A stretch of DNA of 50,541 nt from Nemertoderma westbladi (taxonomy: Eukaryota > Xenacoelomorpha > Nemertodermatida > Nemertodermatidae): contig JAUCBJ010007534.1 in assembly GCA_032718475.1 (NCBI GenBank), positions 1 through 50,541 of the forward strand. The letters are read 5' to 3'. A program made the translations under genes and the position numbers. Position 1 is the first letter of the stretch. Each line of letters begins with the position of its first letter. The notes beneath the pieces are model-generated. The model was not told the DNA's origin, made no database searches, and was given only the letters and a program-made list of their open reading frames with translations. Positions 11,068-21,336 of this stretch are shown here, one piece after another.

Positions 11068-11265
11068 TTAGGGCGTTATGAAAAAATATTGGCTGCCATT
11101 CGAACAGTGTAAATTGCGGAGTTAGGGCGTTATGCAAAGCTTAATATCTCGAGAATGGCTAATGCTATGGCTTTGAAAGTGCGATTTTCTGAAAGCACGT
11201 ATGCGAATTACTTAGAATCGTCGATTTTCTCAAAACATGATTTTGTGAGTTAGGGCCTTATGTTT
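11068..11265. repeat. three subterminal-type repeats GAGTTAGGGCGTTATG
   Basis: GGAGTTAGGGCGTTATG occurs at about 11066 and 11115, and a variant GAGTTAGGGCCTTATG at about 11250. They lie upstream of the minus-strand transposase-like gene, where terminal transposase-binding repeats of its element would be expected. No matching inverted copy was found at the other end of that gene. Confidence 0.45.
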
Positions 11266-11269
11266 TAAT

Positions 11270-12285
11270 AGGGACGAATTGTTAATTGGTATTGAGGTAT
11301 TGTTAATAAAAATACTTCAACTTCAAGGAATCTTCAAATGAACAAAATGTTATATTTTAAAAAACTGAAAAGTGAAACTCTTCTTACAGTTAACCTAAAT
11401 CATATAGTAGATACATTGTTTATGAAAAAAAATTTTTTTTATATTTTTGGGTACCAGTAGTTTTTTGGGTAAAATTGTGTTTTTTTGTGTAATATTTTGT
11501 TTTTTTGTGTTTTTTGTGTTTTTTTGGGTAATATTGTGATTTTTGTGAAATTCGTAGGACCCTGGATAAAGTACAGTTAGGAACAATCATTTAATTGGGA
11601 GATGCAATGGTCTTATATCTTATTTCAGTATAGGTAAAAAAAAGTGTAGTAATGAAATACATATATTTGACTAGACTTGAATTTTGATTTATTTATTCGC
11701 ATAAAAACTGAAAGAAAGAAAAGAAATAAACTAAAAAATTTCTCTGTTATGTAATTATAGTATGCCTATGTAATTAGATTTCATTGAAATGTTTATTGAT
11801 ATTGCTGATGTGATGCTGGCGACCACCACTGCAACTCGCTTGCGAGTTGTAGTGCGAATAGTATTCCCCCAAGCCATAACTTGCAAATTTATTAATTCCA
11901 AATCGAGTTATCCTTTAGTGCCAGTTTACCGAGTAAGTAATTCTTGACTTTGTGTATGAACGTTTCCAGGGAGACAGAGTTTCTTACATCCTATATGGTA
12001 GCGAGTTCCATATCATCGGCCCTAGAAACGAGAATCATTTACTTCCTGTTACAGTTCGTCACAAGTGAACAACAGTGCGAGTACATCCATGTCTGAAATT
12101 AACCGATACAGAGTTTAACTGGACCAATGATGAGAGACACGAGATTCTTTTAAAACACGTTCGCTGCTATGGGGTACCCACCAGTGGGTACCATGAAAAA
12201 TCAGCTTAGGCTGTGGAATGACTGGTTAATAACTTTTATTCTGTTGAAGCTATTGAGCCCAAATTTTCAAACATGGTACATAGAT
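11270..12285. other. non-coding; T/G-rich simple sequence
   Basis: 11425-11540 is a degenerate T-rich run with GTGT and GGGTAA interruptions (TTTTTTGTGT repeats). The rest is AT-rich with no supportable gene. The last part (12100-12285) may hold the degraded N-terminal region of the piggyBac-like gene. Confidence 0.4.
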
Positions 12286-12289
12286 GGAC

Positions 12290-13110
12290 CACCTCTTCCC
12301 TTCAATGGAAAAACAGGTCTTCAAGTGCAGCCGACTCCCACAGGTCCAAATGGGTCAGTTACACCCTATGATGTCTAGAGGTTATTTTTAACAAAGGAAG
12401 TCTATGAGATTATTTTATTAGACCACTGACCAAAAGATCAGCAGTAAGCGTCCACTCTGAAGTATTCAAGGCTTAATAAGTGGAGTGATAGACAGAAAGA
12501 GATGTTGAAATTCTAATAGGCGTTCTTTTAGTTATGGAAATCGTTCATATGCCAAAAATCACCCACTATTGGTTGAACAGAAAAATTTACGGAAATCAAA
12601 TTATCAGGGAATGTGTATCAAGAGATCGGTTCCTATTGATCAGATCAGATCAGATCGAGATCATATAATTCAGTGCTACAAGAATGTGTACATCCCAGGG
12701 GAAGTCATTGTGATTTATGAGTCCATGATACCCTATCGTGGTAGGTTGGTCTTCAGACAGTATATTCCAGGCAAATCGCACAAATAAGGGATAAAATTCT
12801 TCAAGCTATGTAGCCCAGGGGGCTACACCTGGAACATGTCAATTTATGCAGGAAAGGACAAGCAGAAAAAGGGGGGAGTAGGTCTAGCACATGCAATTGT
12901 CATTCAAGTCGTGATGTACAGATGATAACAACTAGGCCGGATTATGGTATATCGTTTGTGAACAGTGGGAAAGAGAACTATAATGGAGAATCAATATGTA
13001 AACCAAAGGCTATTTTTGACTATAATGTAGCGAAGGATGGGGTAGATTTGTCCGACCAAATTACCTCATATTACACAACATTGTGGAAGAGTGTGCAGTG
13101 GTTTAAGAAG
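12290..13110 (+). pseudogene. piggyBac-like transposase pseudogene, 5' portion
   Basis: Three frames together give the blocks of a DDE_Tnp_1_7 (piggyBac) transposase in the right order. They are FNGKTGLQVQPTPTGPNG at about 12302-12355; VMEIVHMPKITHYW at about 12533-12575 (family: G...P....YW); YESMIPYRGRLVFRQYIPGK at about 12717-12777; GIKFFKLC and GYTWNMSIYAGK at about 12790-12860; and RDVQMITT plus KDGVDLSDQITSYY at about 12915-13080. Where the family usually has the catalytic aspartate before E-x-M this copy reads Y (IYESM), a TAT codon. A TAA stop follows GKSHK at 12785-12787. The segment between AHAIV (12900) and RDVQ appears deleted. The reading ends in WFKK at a LINE insertion and resumes at 14746. 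Confidence 0.8.
13093..13110. repeat. 18-bp target-site duplication of LINE copy 2 (left)
   Basis: GTGCAGTGGTTTAAGAAG, matched by GTGCGGTGGTTTAAGAAG at 14728-14745 (17 of 18). Both copies encode the WFKK motif of the piggyBac-like transposase. Confidence 0.85.
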
Positions 13111-14727
13111 ATTGGAACTTTATAGAAGTAAAAGTGTCTGAGTCTGTACTCCCAGATATTCCCATTGGCGATATCTCCTTTGCAGAAGTCAAGGCTGCTG
13201 CAAAGAGCATTAAGACCAATCGTGCCAGAGGAGTAGATGGTGTCCCCCCTGCGGTCTTTAAACTTCTCATCTATCCCATCATAGTAGACATGTACCGAAC
13301 AACAAGTGTCCCACAAGAAATGGAAACAAATAAGTTGGTGCCAGTTCCCAAGAAGGGCAATGGTTTTTTTCGGGGAATCATATTGATCTCGATTGCTGCA
13401 AAGTTATACAATAAAATTCTATTAAACCACATCAGGGATCCCATTGAGAGACTACTCCATGGAAATTGAATGGGTTCCGTAAAGGTCGTGGGACCATGGA
13501 GCCCATTTTGGCACTTAGAAGGATAATTGAAGAGTTATCAAAAAAGAAAGACATGCATCTGGCTGTTATCTTTGTTGACTTCTTCAAGGCCTTTGATTCA
13601 GTCGCTCGCTCACATATGTTCACCATACTTTCATTATATGGGATTCCTGATGAAATTATTGCAGCACAGATCAATCAGTATACAATGGTTCAACAACATT
13701 GGTGTCTACTGCTGATGGTGACACAGAACCATTTGAAGTGATTATGGGGAGTCCTTCAGGGAGACACACTTGCCCCATTCTTGTTCATAATTGTGGTTGA
13801 CTATGTTCTATGCATGTCCTTAGATCATCATAATGATGATGGGGGCGATGGTAACACCACCTACTGTCCTACTGGCTCCAGAAATAGAGGCAATCCTGCC
13901 AAGTACCTAACTGATATAAACTTTGCTGATGACTTAGGAGTACACCCAGAATCACTAGCGGGAGCCCAACGGCTCCTCTGCGCATTAGAACAGGCTGCTT
14001 CTAGTGTTGGTCTTTTTATTAACTCCAAAAAGACCAAACATCTAACTTTGAAAGTCCTCAGCAAGTCTCTGATTGGATGAGCATAAGCTCAACGGATGGT
14101 ATGCTCCAGCATGTGGATGACTTCTGTTACCTGGGATCAGGGATCTGGAAGTCAGATGAGGACTTTTGAATATGTAAGGGAAAGGCATGGGCAGCCTTGA
14201 ATAGGCTTTCCAGGATTTGGAAGTCACATAGAATTAATCGGAAACTTAAGGTCTGATTATTTAGAGCAGCAGTAGTTCCAGTACTCCTCTATGGGAGTCC
14301 ATTCTGGGCTCTAACTGTTGAGGACACCGCATCTCTGTGGCACATTCACAAGAATGCTATGCCAGGTTCACTGTGTAAAGTCCAATCAGACACTACTATA
14401 TAACATTGGAGGTTTCTCATTGGTTCCCCTAAGCTTGACACTAGAACAAAGCTGCCTCCGCTTTGCAGGACATTGCTTTCACCATGAGGACCAGCCAGTG
14501 CATAATCTTGTGCTCTGGCAGCCTCATGGAGTGAATAAGAATGGTGGACAGCCCATGACTTTCTTGAGACGCATCTTAAAGGGCACTGGCCTTGAAGATG
14601 CAGATGATCTAGCATATGTCATGGGTGATAGGGAGTTGTGGCAGGGCAATTTTGTCAACAAGCCGGCACAGCATTCTTGAAACTGCAGCTGCAATGCAGC
14701 TTGCCAATCCTAGTAGTAGTAGTAGTA
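13111..14727 (+). mobile_element. LINE copy 2: degenerate non-LTR retrotransposon inserted in piggyBac
   Basis: A 1.6-kb, 5'-truncated LINE. In several frames it encodes the reverse transcriptase: KSIKTNRARGVDGVPPAVFK (about 13210-13265), PVPKKGN and a RGIILISIAAKLYNKIL segment, NGFRKGRGTMEPI (from 13469), VIFVDFFKAFDSV with the first catalytic aspartate (about 13567-13605), FADD in place of YADD (about 13922-13933), then the thumb and C-terminal region matching LINE copy 1. Stops and frameshifts at about 13467, 13742 and 14080, plus a 14168 TGA, inactivate it. The 3' end is CTGCAATGCAGC...ATCC followed by (TAG)6 at 14710-14727. Flanking 18-bp target duplications define both ends. Confidence 0.9.
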
Positions 14728-14729
14728 GT
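14710..14729 (+). repeat. (TAG)n 3' tail of LINE copy 2
   Basis: TAG repeated about six times directly after ATCC. The same ATCC-(TAG)n ending is seen in LINE copy 1 on the minus strand (814-825), so the microsatellite is part of the element's 3' end. Confidence 0.8.
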
Positions 14730-14745
14730 GCGGTGGTTTAAGAAG

Positions 14746-15165
14746 GGTGGGATAGAGGCCCTCTGTGGTACCTCAGTGGTGAATGCAAGCGTTATTTACA
14801 ATAGTCCTAAGCACTTTACAGACAAGAAACTTTCGCAGCTCAAGTTTCGTGAGTCATTGGCAAAGCGATTGCTCACTGGATCTGAAACTGAGGATATCCC
14901 CGGGGTCAAGCACCAGCAGTTGCTGCTAGCCATTCAGGCCAATCGTCTTCAACAATAACAACTCGTCGACAACAGCACCATTTGGGAAAGTAGGAGGGAA
15001 AGGTAAGACAAGTCCATGGTGTCTGTAGCAGTAGCTACCAAAATCAAAGAGCTTCCAGTGTTTCCCTAAAGGATGCCAAGAGGAACAGGAAGAAAGTTGA
15101 AACCTTCTGCAAAGATTGTCTGCACAAACCTTTTGTGTTTTGACTGTTTTTCCACACATAATCAG
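14746..15165 (+). pseudogene. piggyBac-like transposase pseudogene, 3' portion
   Basis: Resumes in the reading interrupted at 13110: residues after WFKK include a segment with VVNASVIYN (family: ALVNAYILY) and KFRESLAKRLL (about 14845-14880). This stretch is open to 14956. After a frame change, 15068-15165 encodes FCKDCLHKPFVF followed by cysteine/histidine codons, the C-terminal cysteine-rich zinc-binding domain of piggyBac transposases (C-x2-C ... C-F-x-x-H). A TGA replaces the last part in one frame. No terminal inverted repeat or TTAA boundary could be assigned with confidence. Confidence 0.75.
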
Positions 15166-15655
15166 GGCTGAAGACTAACAGAGACTGGATCTGGACTAAT
15201 AAGACTTTTTAACTTTTTAGGCTTGAATTATATTTTCATAAACTCATATTGCTATAAAACATAGCATTGCATCATTGTTTCAAGTTTATTAATTAAATAA
15301 TAATAAGTAGACCTAGTTTTCAAATGATACAATGTTGTAGAAAGGCTGCTCTTCCCGTTAATAGAAGATTGAGGGTTGAGCTGGGCTTTGGCAATGAGGT
15401 GCAATGATTTGGCAATATATAATAAATATATTATTACTCTACAGCATTAATACAGTATTAACAGGGCCGTATTAACGGTGGGACTTATGGGGCTGCAACC
15501 CTGGGCCCCATGAAGGTTTGGGGCCTCCCAGAAAAAGAGAAAAAGTAATGGTCCCTCCTTACATTAAAAAAATATTTTTGGAACCATGTTAAAACTAAAA
15601 CATCAAGGAATATCGTACCCAGATGAACAAATGCGAAATTCACATGTACATGAAA
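15166..15655. other. no gene seen; possible hAT-type terminus
   Basis: AT-rich to about 15460. CAGGGCCGTATTAACGG at 15462 followed by GGGGCTGCAACCCTGGGGCCC-like words resembles a hAT/MITE terminus, but no partner end was found. A T-rich run lies at 15565-15580. Confidence 0.3.
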
Positions 15656-15656
15656 T

Positions 15657-16157
15657 TCACGGTACATGTCTACTATGATGGGATAGATGAGCTTTAAACA
15701 CTCAGGTATTTTAAAGACCTCAGGGGGAACACCATCTACTCCACTGGCACGATTGGTCTTAATGCTCTTTGCAGCAGCCTTCACTTCTGCAAAGGAGATA
15801 TCGCCAATGGGAATATCTGGGAGTACAACTCCAGCCTCCAACTCCAGAATCCCTCTCCCCATCACAATCTGGCCTCCCTGGTGACCCAGGGTTTGGGCCA
15901 GAAAGGTCATCAGGAAAGGGACTCAAAGAATTGTTGGCTGCTCTCTCTCCAGTAGGGGGTGAGACAGGCAGCCGGTCAGGAGTTAACTGACGCCTGTGAG
16001 GCCGATTGTGTCCGGTAATTCCACTGGCCTCTAGTGGCCGGACCTCCGCATTGCTAATGTAATCCATAGTGGGGGTTGGGGGGTGCTTTTTTGCCGAGTC
16101 AGCTCTCGGGGCAAATACCACACCCTGGTTTGCCATTCCACAGGGTGGGTGTCGCAA
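15657..16157 (-). pseudogene. LINE copy 3: fragment around the start of reverse transcriptase
   Basis: On the minus strand, VLPDIPIGDISFAEVKAAAK is followed by SIKTNRASGVDGVPPEVFK, almost identical to LINE copy 2. Similarity then stops after IIVDMYR at about 15657, where unrelated sequence starts. Upstream on the minus strand (15900-16157) a proline- and arginine-rich frame continues in another phase and may be the region before the RT in the same element. It is truncated at its 3' end, unlike copies 1 and 2, so the break is probably a later rearrangement or insertion. RTE/CR1-like by resemblance. Confidence 0.7.
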
Positions 16158-16540
16158 TGGAGTCAGATATGAGGCCCATCACCCATATCTACTCTGGCGT
16201 ACATGACCCACCATTGGCTGTTGCAGCTCATCTGCTGGGTCATGCCCTGTACCCTTGCTGCCAGGTGCAGGTCGCAGTGAAGTGCCCTCAGAGTGGACAT
16301 GAGAACACTCTACTCCTAACCAGCCATTGGTAGATCACCATCTGCCTGGTCAGGCCATACACCCCTGCAGCCAAGTATATGGGTCCTTAATCCAGGACCA
16401 AGGGCGTCCTTATCCCAGAACGAAGGGGGTCCTAGTTACAGGACCAAATTTGCCCTAGTAAGAGGGTCTATGCAGCTACAGGTGGCACCTCCTTTATGCT
16501 GCATGGAGGTGGCAAGTTTTCTTGATCAATGACCTAGAAT
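16158..16540. other. possible 5' part of LINE copy 3; no gene
   Basis: GC-richer DNA with direct near-repeats (AGGACCAAGGGCGTCCT / AGGACCAAATTTGCCCT; CATCTGCTGGTCATGCC / CATCTGCCTGGTCAGGCC). Its composition matches the LINE fragment just left, so it may be that element's upstream region. No domain was recognised. Confidence 0.3.
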
Positions 16541-16548
16541 ACCTGACC
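16541..16548. repeat. 8-bp target-site duplication of hAT-like element (left)
   Basis: ACCTGACC, identical to 18128-18135. Confidence 0.8.
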
Positions 16549-17336
16549 TAGGGTTCAACAGAAGGCACTTTATGGGGCCGAACCGAACCGAACCGAAGCA
16601 GGGCCAACTTCGGGCCGAACCGAACCGAATCCAAACCGAAGTTCAGAAAGTTAGCAAGTTATGGTCATAAATTCGTATTTACGTCACTATACTGCTATAC
16701 TGGCTGACTGGCAGTGGCAGACACCTGAGTGAAAATACTGAAATACCAGAGTACCACGAAACACAATACCACCAGGCACAATTATTTTATATTTTATCAT
16801 AGACTTCATTATCTACAAATATGCGAGTAACTACTGAAAGGTTCTACATGAAGGAGGGAGGACGTATGTAGTACAAATCGGGGTGCGTGCGGGTGAATGT
16901 GCCCTGGTTACAAATAATTATAAGAGGTGTGTAGTGTACGAAAGTAATTAATCGGTATTCCCGTTTTCATATTAACAATAATGTCTATAAATTGTAAGCA
17001 GCAATGTCTCAAAGGGGATTAGGTTTAAGCGACAGTGTTTGATTTTTTTTACATGACCTACTTTATACAGAGTATGTTTAATTTGTTTACCTTTACTGGA
17101 GCCACTGCTTATTACTGTATATATAATAAAACGAGCTCATTAAGTTATTGTCTCATGCTGGGGATATACATTCACTAACTACAGTAAGGTCTCATGAATT
17201 CTTAGCCCGCGAGTATTCTTAGCCCTTGGGTATTCTTAGCCCGCAAAACAATATAACGTTTATTGTTTTGGTCCCCCCAATACTCCTCTGAAACCTGCTC
17301 CTTTACTAAAGTGCTCCTTTACTAACGTGCTCGCCC

Positions 17337-17857
17337 CTTTACTGTCTGCACCACTGTCTGCACCACTGTCTGCACCAATGTCTGCACCACTATCTGCACC
17401 ACTCTCTGCACCACTGTCTGCATCAATGTCTGCACCATTGTCTCTGCACCAATGTCTGCAACACTGTCTGCACCAGTGTCTGCACCAGTGTCTGCAACAG
17501 GTGTCTGCACCACTGTCTGCACCAGTGTCGGCACCAGTGTCTGCACCAGTGTCTGCACCAGTATCTGCACCAGTATCTGCACCACTGTCTGCACCAGTGT
17601 CTGCACCACTGTCTGCACCACTGTCTGCACCAGTGTCTGCACCACTGTCTGCACCACTGTCTGCACCACTGTCTGCACCACTGTCTGCACCACTGTCTGC
17701 ACCACTGTCTGCACCAATGTCTGCACCACAATCTGCACCACTATCTGCACCACTCTCTGCACCAGTGCGTGCACCACTGTCTGCACCAGGTGTCTGCACC
17801 ACTGTCTGCATCAATGTCTGCACCATTGTCTGCACCACTGTCTGCTCTGCACCAGAG
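17337..17857. repeat. 12-bp minisatellite GTCTGCACCACT, ~42 copies
   Basis: A 12-bp unit, consensus GTCTGCACCACT with ACCAGT, ACCAAT and TATCTG variants, is repeated about 42 times. A few units are 13 or 10 bp long, which shifts the register. Because the unit is a multiple of three, all six frames stay open and give artefact proteins of GADS, LSAP or CTTV repeats. There is higher-order structure: runs of ACCACT at 17640-17715 alternate with runs of ACCAGT at 17520-17580. A short stretch (17390-17450) recurs at 17740-17830 with the same variant order, which suggests local duplication. Confidence 0.9.
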
Positions 17858-17962
17858 TCTGCTTAAAGTTTACACTCCAAAATTAATTAGTACAACGATG
17901 GACAGATTGATTTAGTCTTACTGTCTTCTGGTCTTAGCTCAATCAGTCAATGTAATACTTGG

Positions 17963-18028
17963 AATATTTAGCAAAGTATTTAGCAAATATTTAGCAAATA
18001 TTTAGCAAACATTTAGCAAATATTTAGC
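17963..18028. repeat. 12-bp array AAATATTTAGCA
   Basis: Five to six units of ATATTTAGCAAA with single-base variants, directly left of the hAT-like right end. Confidence 0.7.
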
Positions 18029-18127
18029 TCCGGGCTTCTGCAGTATCAATTGCAGAAGCCGAACCGAACCGAAATTGCCAAACTTCGGCCCGAACCGAAC
18101 CGAAGCCGAAGCTTCTGTTGAGCCCTA

Positions 18128-19040
18128 ACCTGACCTGACCACAAGTATACAGACAGTATTACCTACATTATTGGTGTGCTTGCCAATGTGTTTCAATTTC
18201 CTCAAACATATTAAGAACGCTTTACATACAACAATGACTCATGAACGACTATATGCAATTGAAAAGTTTGAGAGATTGAAATACAGGAGGAAATTAATGT
18301 GAACAATTTAATCTCATTAAAACTGGTAATTTTAAATCTATAATAATTATTGTTATTCCCCATTTATGAGCGGGTTAAATATCATTTATAATAGTGGGCT
18401 ACCTAAAAAATATCACTTTTTGCCCACGGGAAAATATCAGTGATATTCCCGCGTTGCTATGCAACTGCCTATTATCCTACAGTAGGCCTAGCTCTATTAG
18501 CAAATCAGATTGTCAGAACCTACCGGTACCACAACACATTTTTGTATCATTATATCCATTGTCTGAAATTGAAAGAACCAGACCGGTAGGCCTACGGTAC
18601 CCAGTCGTACCCAGTCGTGGTACCTGTAGCCAGGCAGTATTGGGCTGACCAAGCTGCTTGGCATGGTATAGGCGTAGTACCGGTGCGGTTTCCAGGACCG
18701 GTACATGTGTGTGGTTATGTTTTTTCATCACTTAATTGCTGTCCAACTGCCTGAGGGATAAAGCTGCGAAGCTCTGAAGCTGTGGACTGGTAGCGAATAG
18801 CGATACAAGTATGTACAGCAGGCTAGGTAGACCGTACTGTACATATTTCGTGCTCTGTTCTGTCTTTATATTTAATACGTAAGTTGGACGCGCAGTATGG
18901 AAATTAATATTGATTTTTTATTTGAATAATAATAAAAAAGCTGGCTTTAAATAAAACTTGTTTTTTTAACTACAGTAAACTATTGATTATGGTAATGTAA
19001 CACGGAAACAGTCTTTATATATAGGCCTAACGGATATTTA
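18128..19040. other. no gene seen
   Basis: Mixed AT-rich and GC-balanced DNA with no recognised gene. Two CCCAGTCGT direct repeats at about 18600-18618, many AGGCCTA and ACCGGT palindromes, and an AT-rich end. Confidence 0.35.
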
Positions 19041-19059
19041 TGCGAAACCGGAATGCAAA

Positions 19060-19160
19060 TTTCCCTGGCCACATTCCCGGACTCGAACCCATGTCATCTG
19101 GAGTCGGAGACCCGAGTTCAAAGCTCCGCTATAATTAAACGGTTAAACCACTACACAATT
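19060..19160 (-). repeat. tRNA-like SINE head
   Basis: On the minus strand, GTGTAGTGGTTTAACC (box A-like, about 19141-19156) and GGGTTCGAGTCCGGG (a good box B, 19076-19090) are spaced as in a tRNA with a long variable arm. No CCA or clean acceptor stem is seen, and the sequence runs on into AT-rich DNA, so I call it a tRNA-derived repeat and not a tRNA gene. Confidence 0.45.
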
Positions 19161-19391
19161 AATTCCCTTGATATTAATATGTTTACTATATAAATGGTCC
19201 CGCATGCAGCAGTATGAACTTATTCAGTATTTAGTTATGCATTATTAAATCATTCTGAATGCACTAATACAATTTAATGATTTAATATATATTGATATAT
19301 ATTTAATCCCCCCAAAATACCAAGCCCCATTTACTTCACTTGCCCCCAAACAAAACCCTTTTAGAATTGTTAATAATGTGGAATAACACAT

Positions 19392-19521
19392 TTATTGCCC
19401 GGTTATCAAGTTATTTTCCCTAATATTTTACCCTCGGGCAGGAAACCCTCGGGCTGCGCCCTCGGGTTATTCCTGCCCTCGGGTAAAATATACGGGAAAA
19501 TATCTTGATAACCGTGCAATA
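19392..19521. repeat. 130-bp foldback (near-perfect palindrome)
   Basis: The left arm starts TTATTGCCCGGTTATCAAG and the right arm ends CTTGATAACCGTGCAATAA. The arms pair over about 55 bp with few mismatches. The loop region is made of further CCCTCGGG words (19431-19467). It looks like a small foldback MITE. The word ACGGGAAAATATC recurs at 18426-18438 beside GATATTCCCG, so a related degraded copy may lie there. Confidence 0.7.
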
Positions 19522-19944
19522 AGTATTGATATTCGAATACGGTAGAGTATGTACATACAGCAGAAACGTGCAGAATCTTATTTCTAATTATAAACCTAAA
19601 TCTTTTTCAATTTTATTTATTATATCAATGAATACAATACCGGTAGTTTTGTTTAAATTTCGTTAAATGTTTTTTCCTATAATTTTTCATTAAAAAAATG
19701 GAGAAATATTATGAAATCCAGAAAACTATATGAATATATAACTTATGAAATTACCTTTTATATAAATCAAAAATTGCAAAAATCCATTAAGAAATGGCGG
19801 AGGAGTAATATTTTTCGCATGAAAAAATGTCATTCAGAGATAATAATAATAATAATACAGGAAGGAAGCACACCACCGAGCAAAAATTATATTCATGGGG
19901 GTTTTCGGGGTCGCTGATTTCATTTCCGAAGGCAGTTTTAATAT

Positions 19945-21110
19945 TTGATGGAATCTAGTCTGTCCGTCGTTCGGTTGTCGGTCTTACATTTTGACATTCA
20001 GATTGCCAGACAGATATTCCACGATAATTCGAGAACTAAAAGATATCTCTCTGAGCAGTTTTTAGATTTGAAATCCCCATTAAATTCTGCTCTAGAGGCA
20101 ATAGCTACTCAGGAAACTCCATCCTCATTGATTCCTGTTGTGAAACAACCTCGTCGAGATCCGGTACATTGAGTGTACCAACTGGACGAACTGCAGGAGT
20201 TCTCTAGACGCTATGTTGTAAACTCATTGGACGACATAAACGATCAAAGCTGCCCTCCAGGATATTATAATGATAAGAATGATGATAAGATATTTTTTTA
20301 CGAACTGGAAATGTCTGATATGCCGCGGTTGAAAGGGGCAATTAGGGCAATTAGGATTTCATGACAACTCCACGTGAAACTTGAACTGAATCAACATCCA
20401 GTCACTTTACCGTTATGGTTTACTAAATCATCCGACTGTAAGTTATCAAATCTGACTCAAATAGATAACTTGGCAGTTTACATACACAACGTGAGGATGA
20501 TTGGTAGACTGATACAACAACAATTGAGGAATTACTCCAGTTGAAGTACTACAACAAAATTGGGAGACCACATTACTCAAACAAGGTTATTCGATTTGCA
20601 CTAATGATACTAGGTAATAATAGGTATACTTCAGCCCAAGCATGTAGATTATTGTAGAAAGAGATCCCATCCCATTGCCATCGTTCTCTCTTCTAAATCA
20701 ACTCCAATGCGGTGGGGTGGATTCAATGGAGGCGCTGACAGCCCAGATTAAGAAGAATGCAATTGATAAGAATGTTATTCTGCTTATAGATGGGATGAAA
20801 CTTGAAAAGGCTGCTAGATACAGCCAAGGAGATTTTGTTGGGATGAGTGATGACAGGTATTTATATACGGAAATAATTTGTTTTATGGTGGTGAGTGTCA
20901 TAAAGGGAGCTATGTATATTTTAAGATCAGTCCCAGTCGTTTCACTTAAATAAATCCAACTGGCAAACAAATGAAATTGTGTCTGATTCGAATGATTTGT
21001 ATTCTGTAGAATTGATAATTAGAGCCATTATTATGGACAACAAACTGTATAAATATGTCTAAATGAATCTGAGTCCACCTAATACATCTATACATATTGG
21101 GTAATCAATT
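19945..21110 (+). pseudogene. P-element/THAP9-like transposase pseudogene
   Basis: Three frames in order carry the P-element-type transposase. 19945-20364 holds a lightly conserved N-terminal region with an in-frame TGA at 20170-20172. 20560-20660 encodes YNKIGRPHYSNKVIRFALMI, the segment before the RNase H fold. 20661-20950 gives SLLNQLQCGGVDSMEALTAQ and NVILLIDGMKLEKAARYSQG, then FVGMSDD and a hydrophobic strand. The family usually has D-E-M at the first catalytic aspartate; here it is D-G-M. 20985-21060 keeps IIRAIIMDNK (family: RAIISDNH). Several stops and frameshifts and no THAP zinc finger are visible. It ends shortly before the viral-like gene. Family assignment is from memory of the P-element RNase H domain. 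Confidence 0.65.
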
Positions 21111-21246
21111 TGGTGGACAGTAGTCACAAAGCTAGACAATCTATAAAGTAGTTACTTCATATAGAACATAGCGCAAATGAAGATTAAACAAGAACTAAGT
21201 GAGATTATTCCAACTTGACAATTTTTGATCTTCAAACAAATAGCTA

Positions 21247-21336
21247 ATGGACAATCCGAATCCAAACTATAGTGGTAAAAATTACGATGCCATGAAGGAC
21301 GGAAGATTAAAGGCTAAAGGAAAACAGGTTCCTCAT
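21247..21336 (+). pseudogene. viral-like structural gene, first 30 codons (candidate endogenous virus element)
   Basis: An ATG at 21247 opens a hydrophilic N-terminus (MDNPNPNYSG...) that is open for exactly 30 codons up to the last base of the TTCCTCAT duplication. The frame then meets the terminal repeat of the 16.75-kb transposon. The same frame continues at 38096 on the far side. This shows that the gene was in place before the transposon. What the protein is rests on the longer part at 38096-39250. Confidence 0.5.
21329..21336. repeat. 8-bp target-site duplication of the large TIR transposon (left)
   Basis: TTCCTCAT, identical to 38088-38095. Confidence 0.85.

Larger units (their letters stand above)
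16549..18127. mobile_element. complete non-autonomous hAT-like element carrying minisatellites
   Basis: The ends read TAGGGTTCAACAGAAG and, inverted, TAGGGCTCAACAGAAG (one mismatch in 16). They are flanked by the perfect 8-bp duplication ACCTGACC. An 8-bp duplication and a YAGGG terminus are typical of hAT elements. Subterminal regions on both sides hold clusters of GAACC repeats: GAACCGAACCGAA at 16577-16640, and in similar form at 18059-18105. The 1579-bp interior encodes no protein. It holds a 12-bp minisatellite (17337-17857) and a second 12-bp array (17963-18028). AGCCC(G/T)-GTATTCTT repeats lie at 17204-17243. Confidence 0.8.

Noticed and set aside
17337-17857. A CRISPR array
   Set aside because: Units are 12 bp without spacers, in a eukaryotic transposon.
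17260-17886. Long open frames encoding GADS, LSAP, CTTV or WCRQ repeats on both strands
   Set aside because: They are products of a 12-bp tandem repeat, which keeps all frames open. There is no start context and no flanking coding sequence.
19060-19160. A tRNA gene on the minus strand
   Set aside because: Good box B but no acceptor stem pairing or plausible anticodon arm found by eye.
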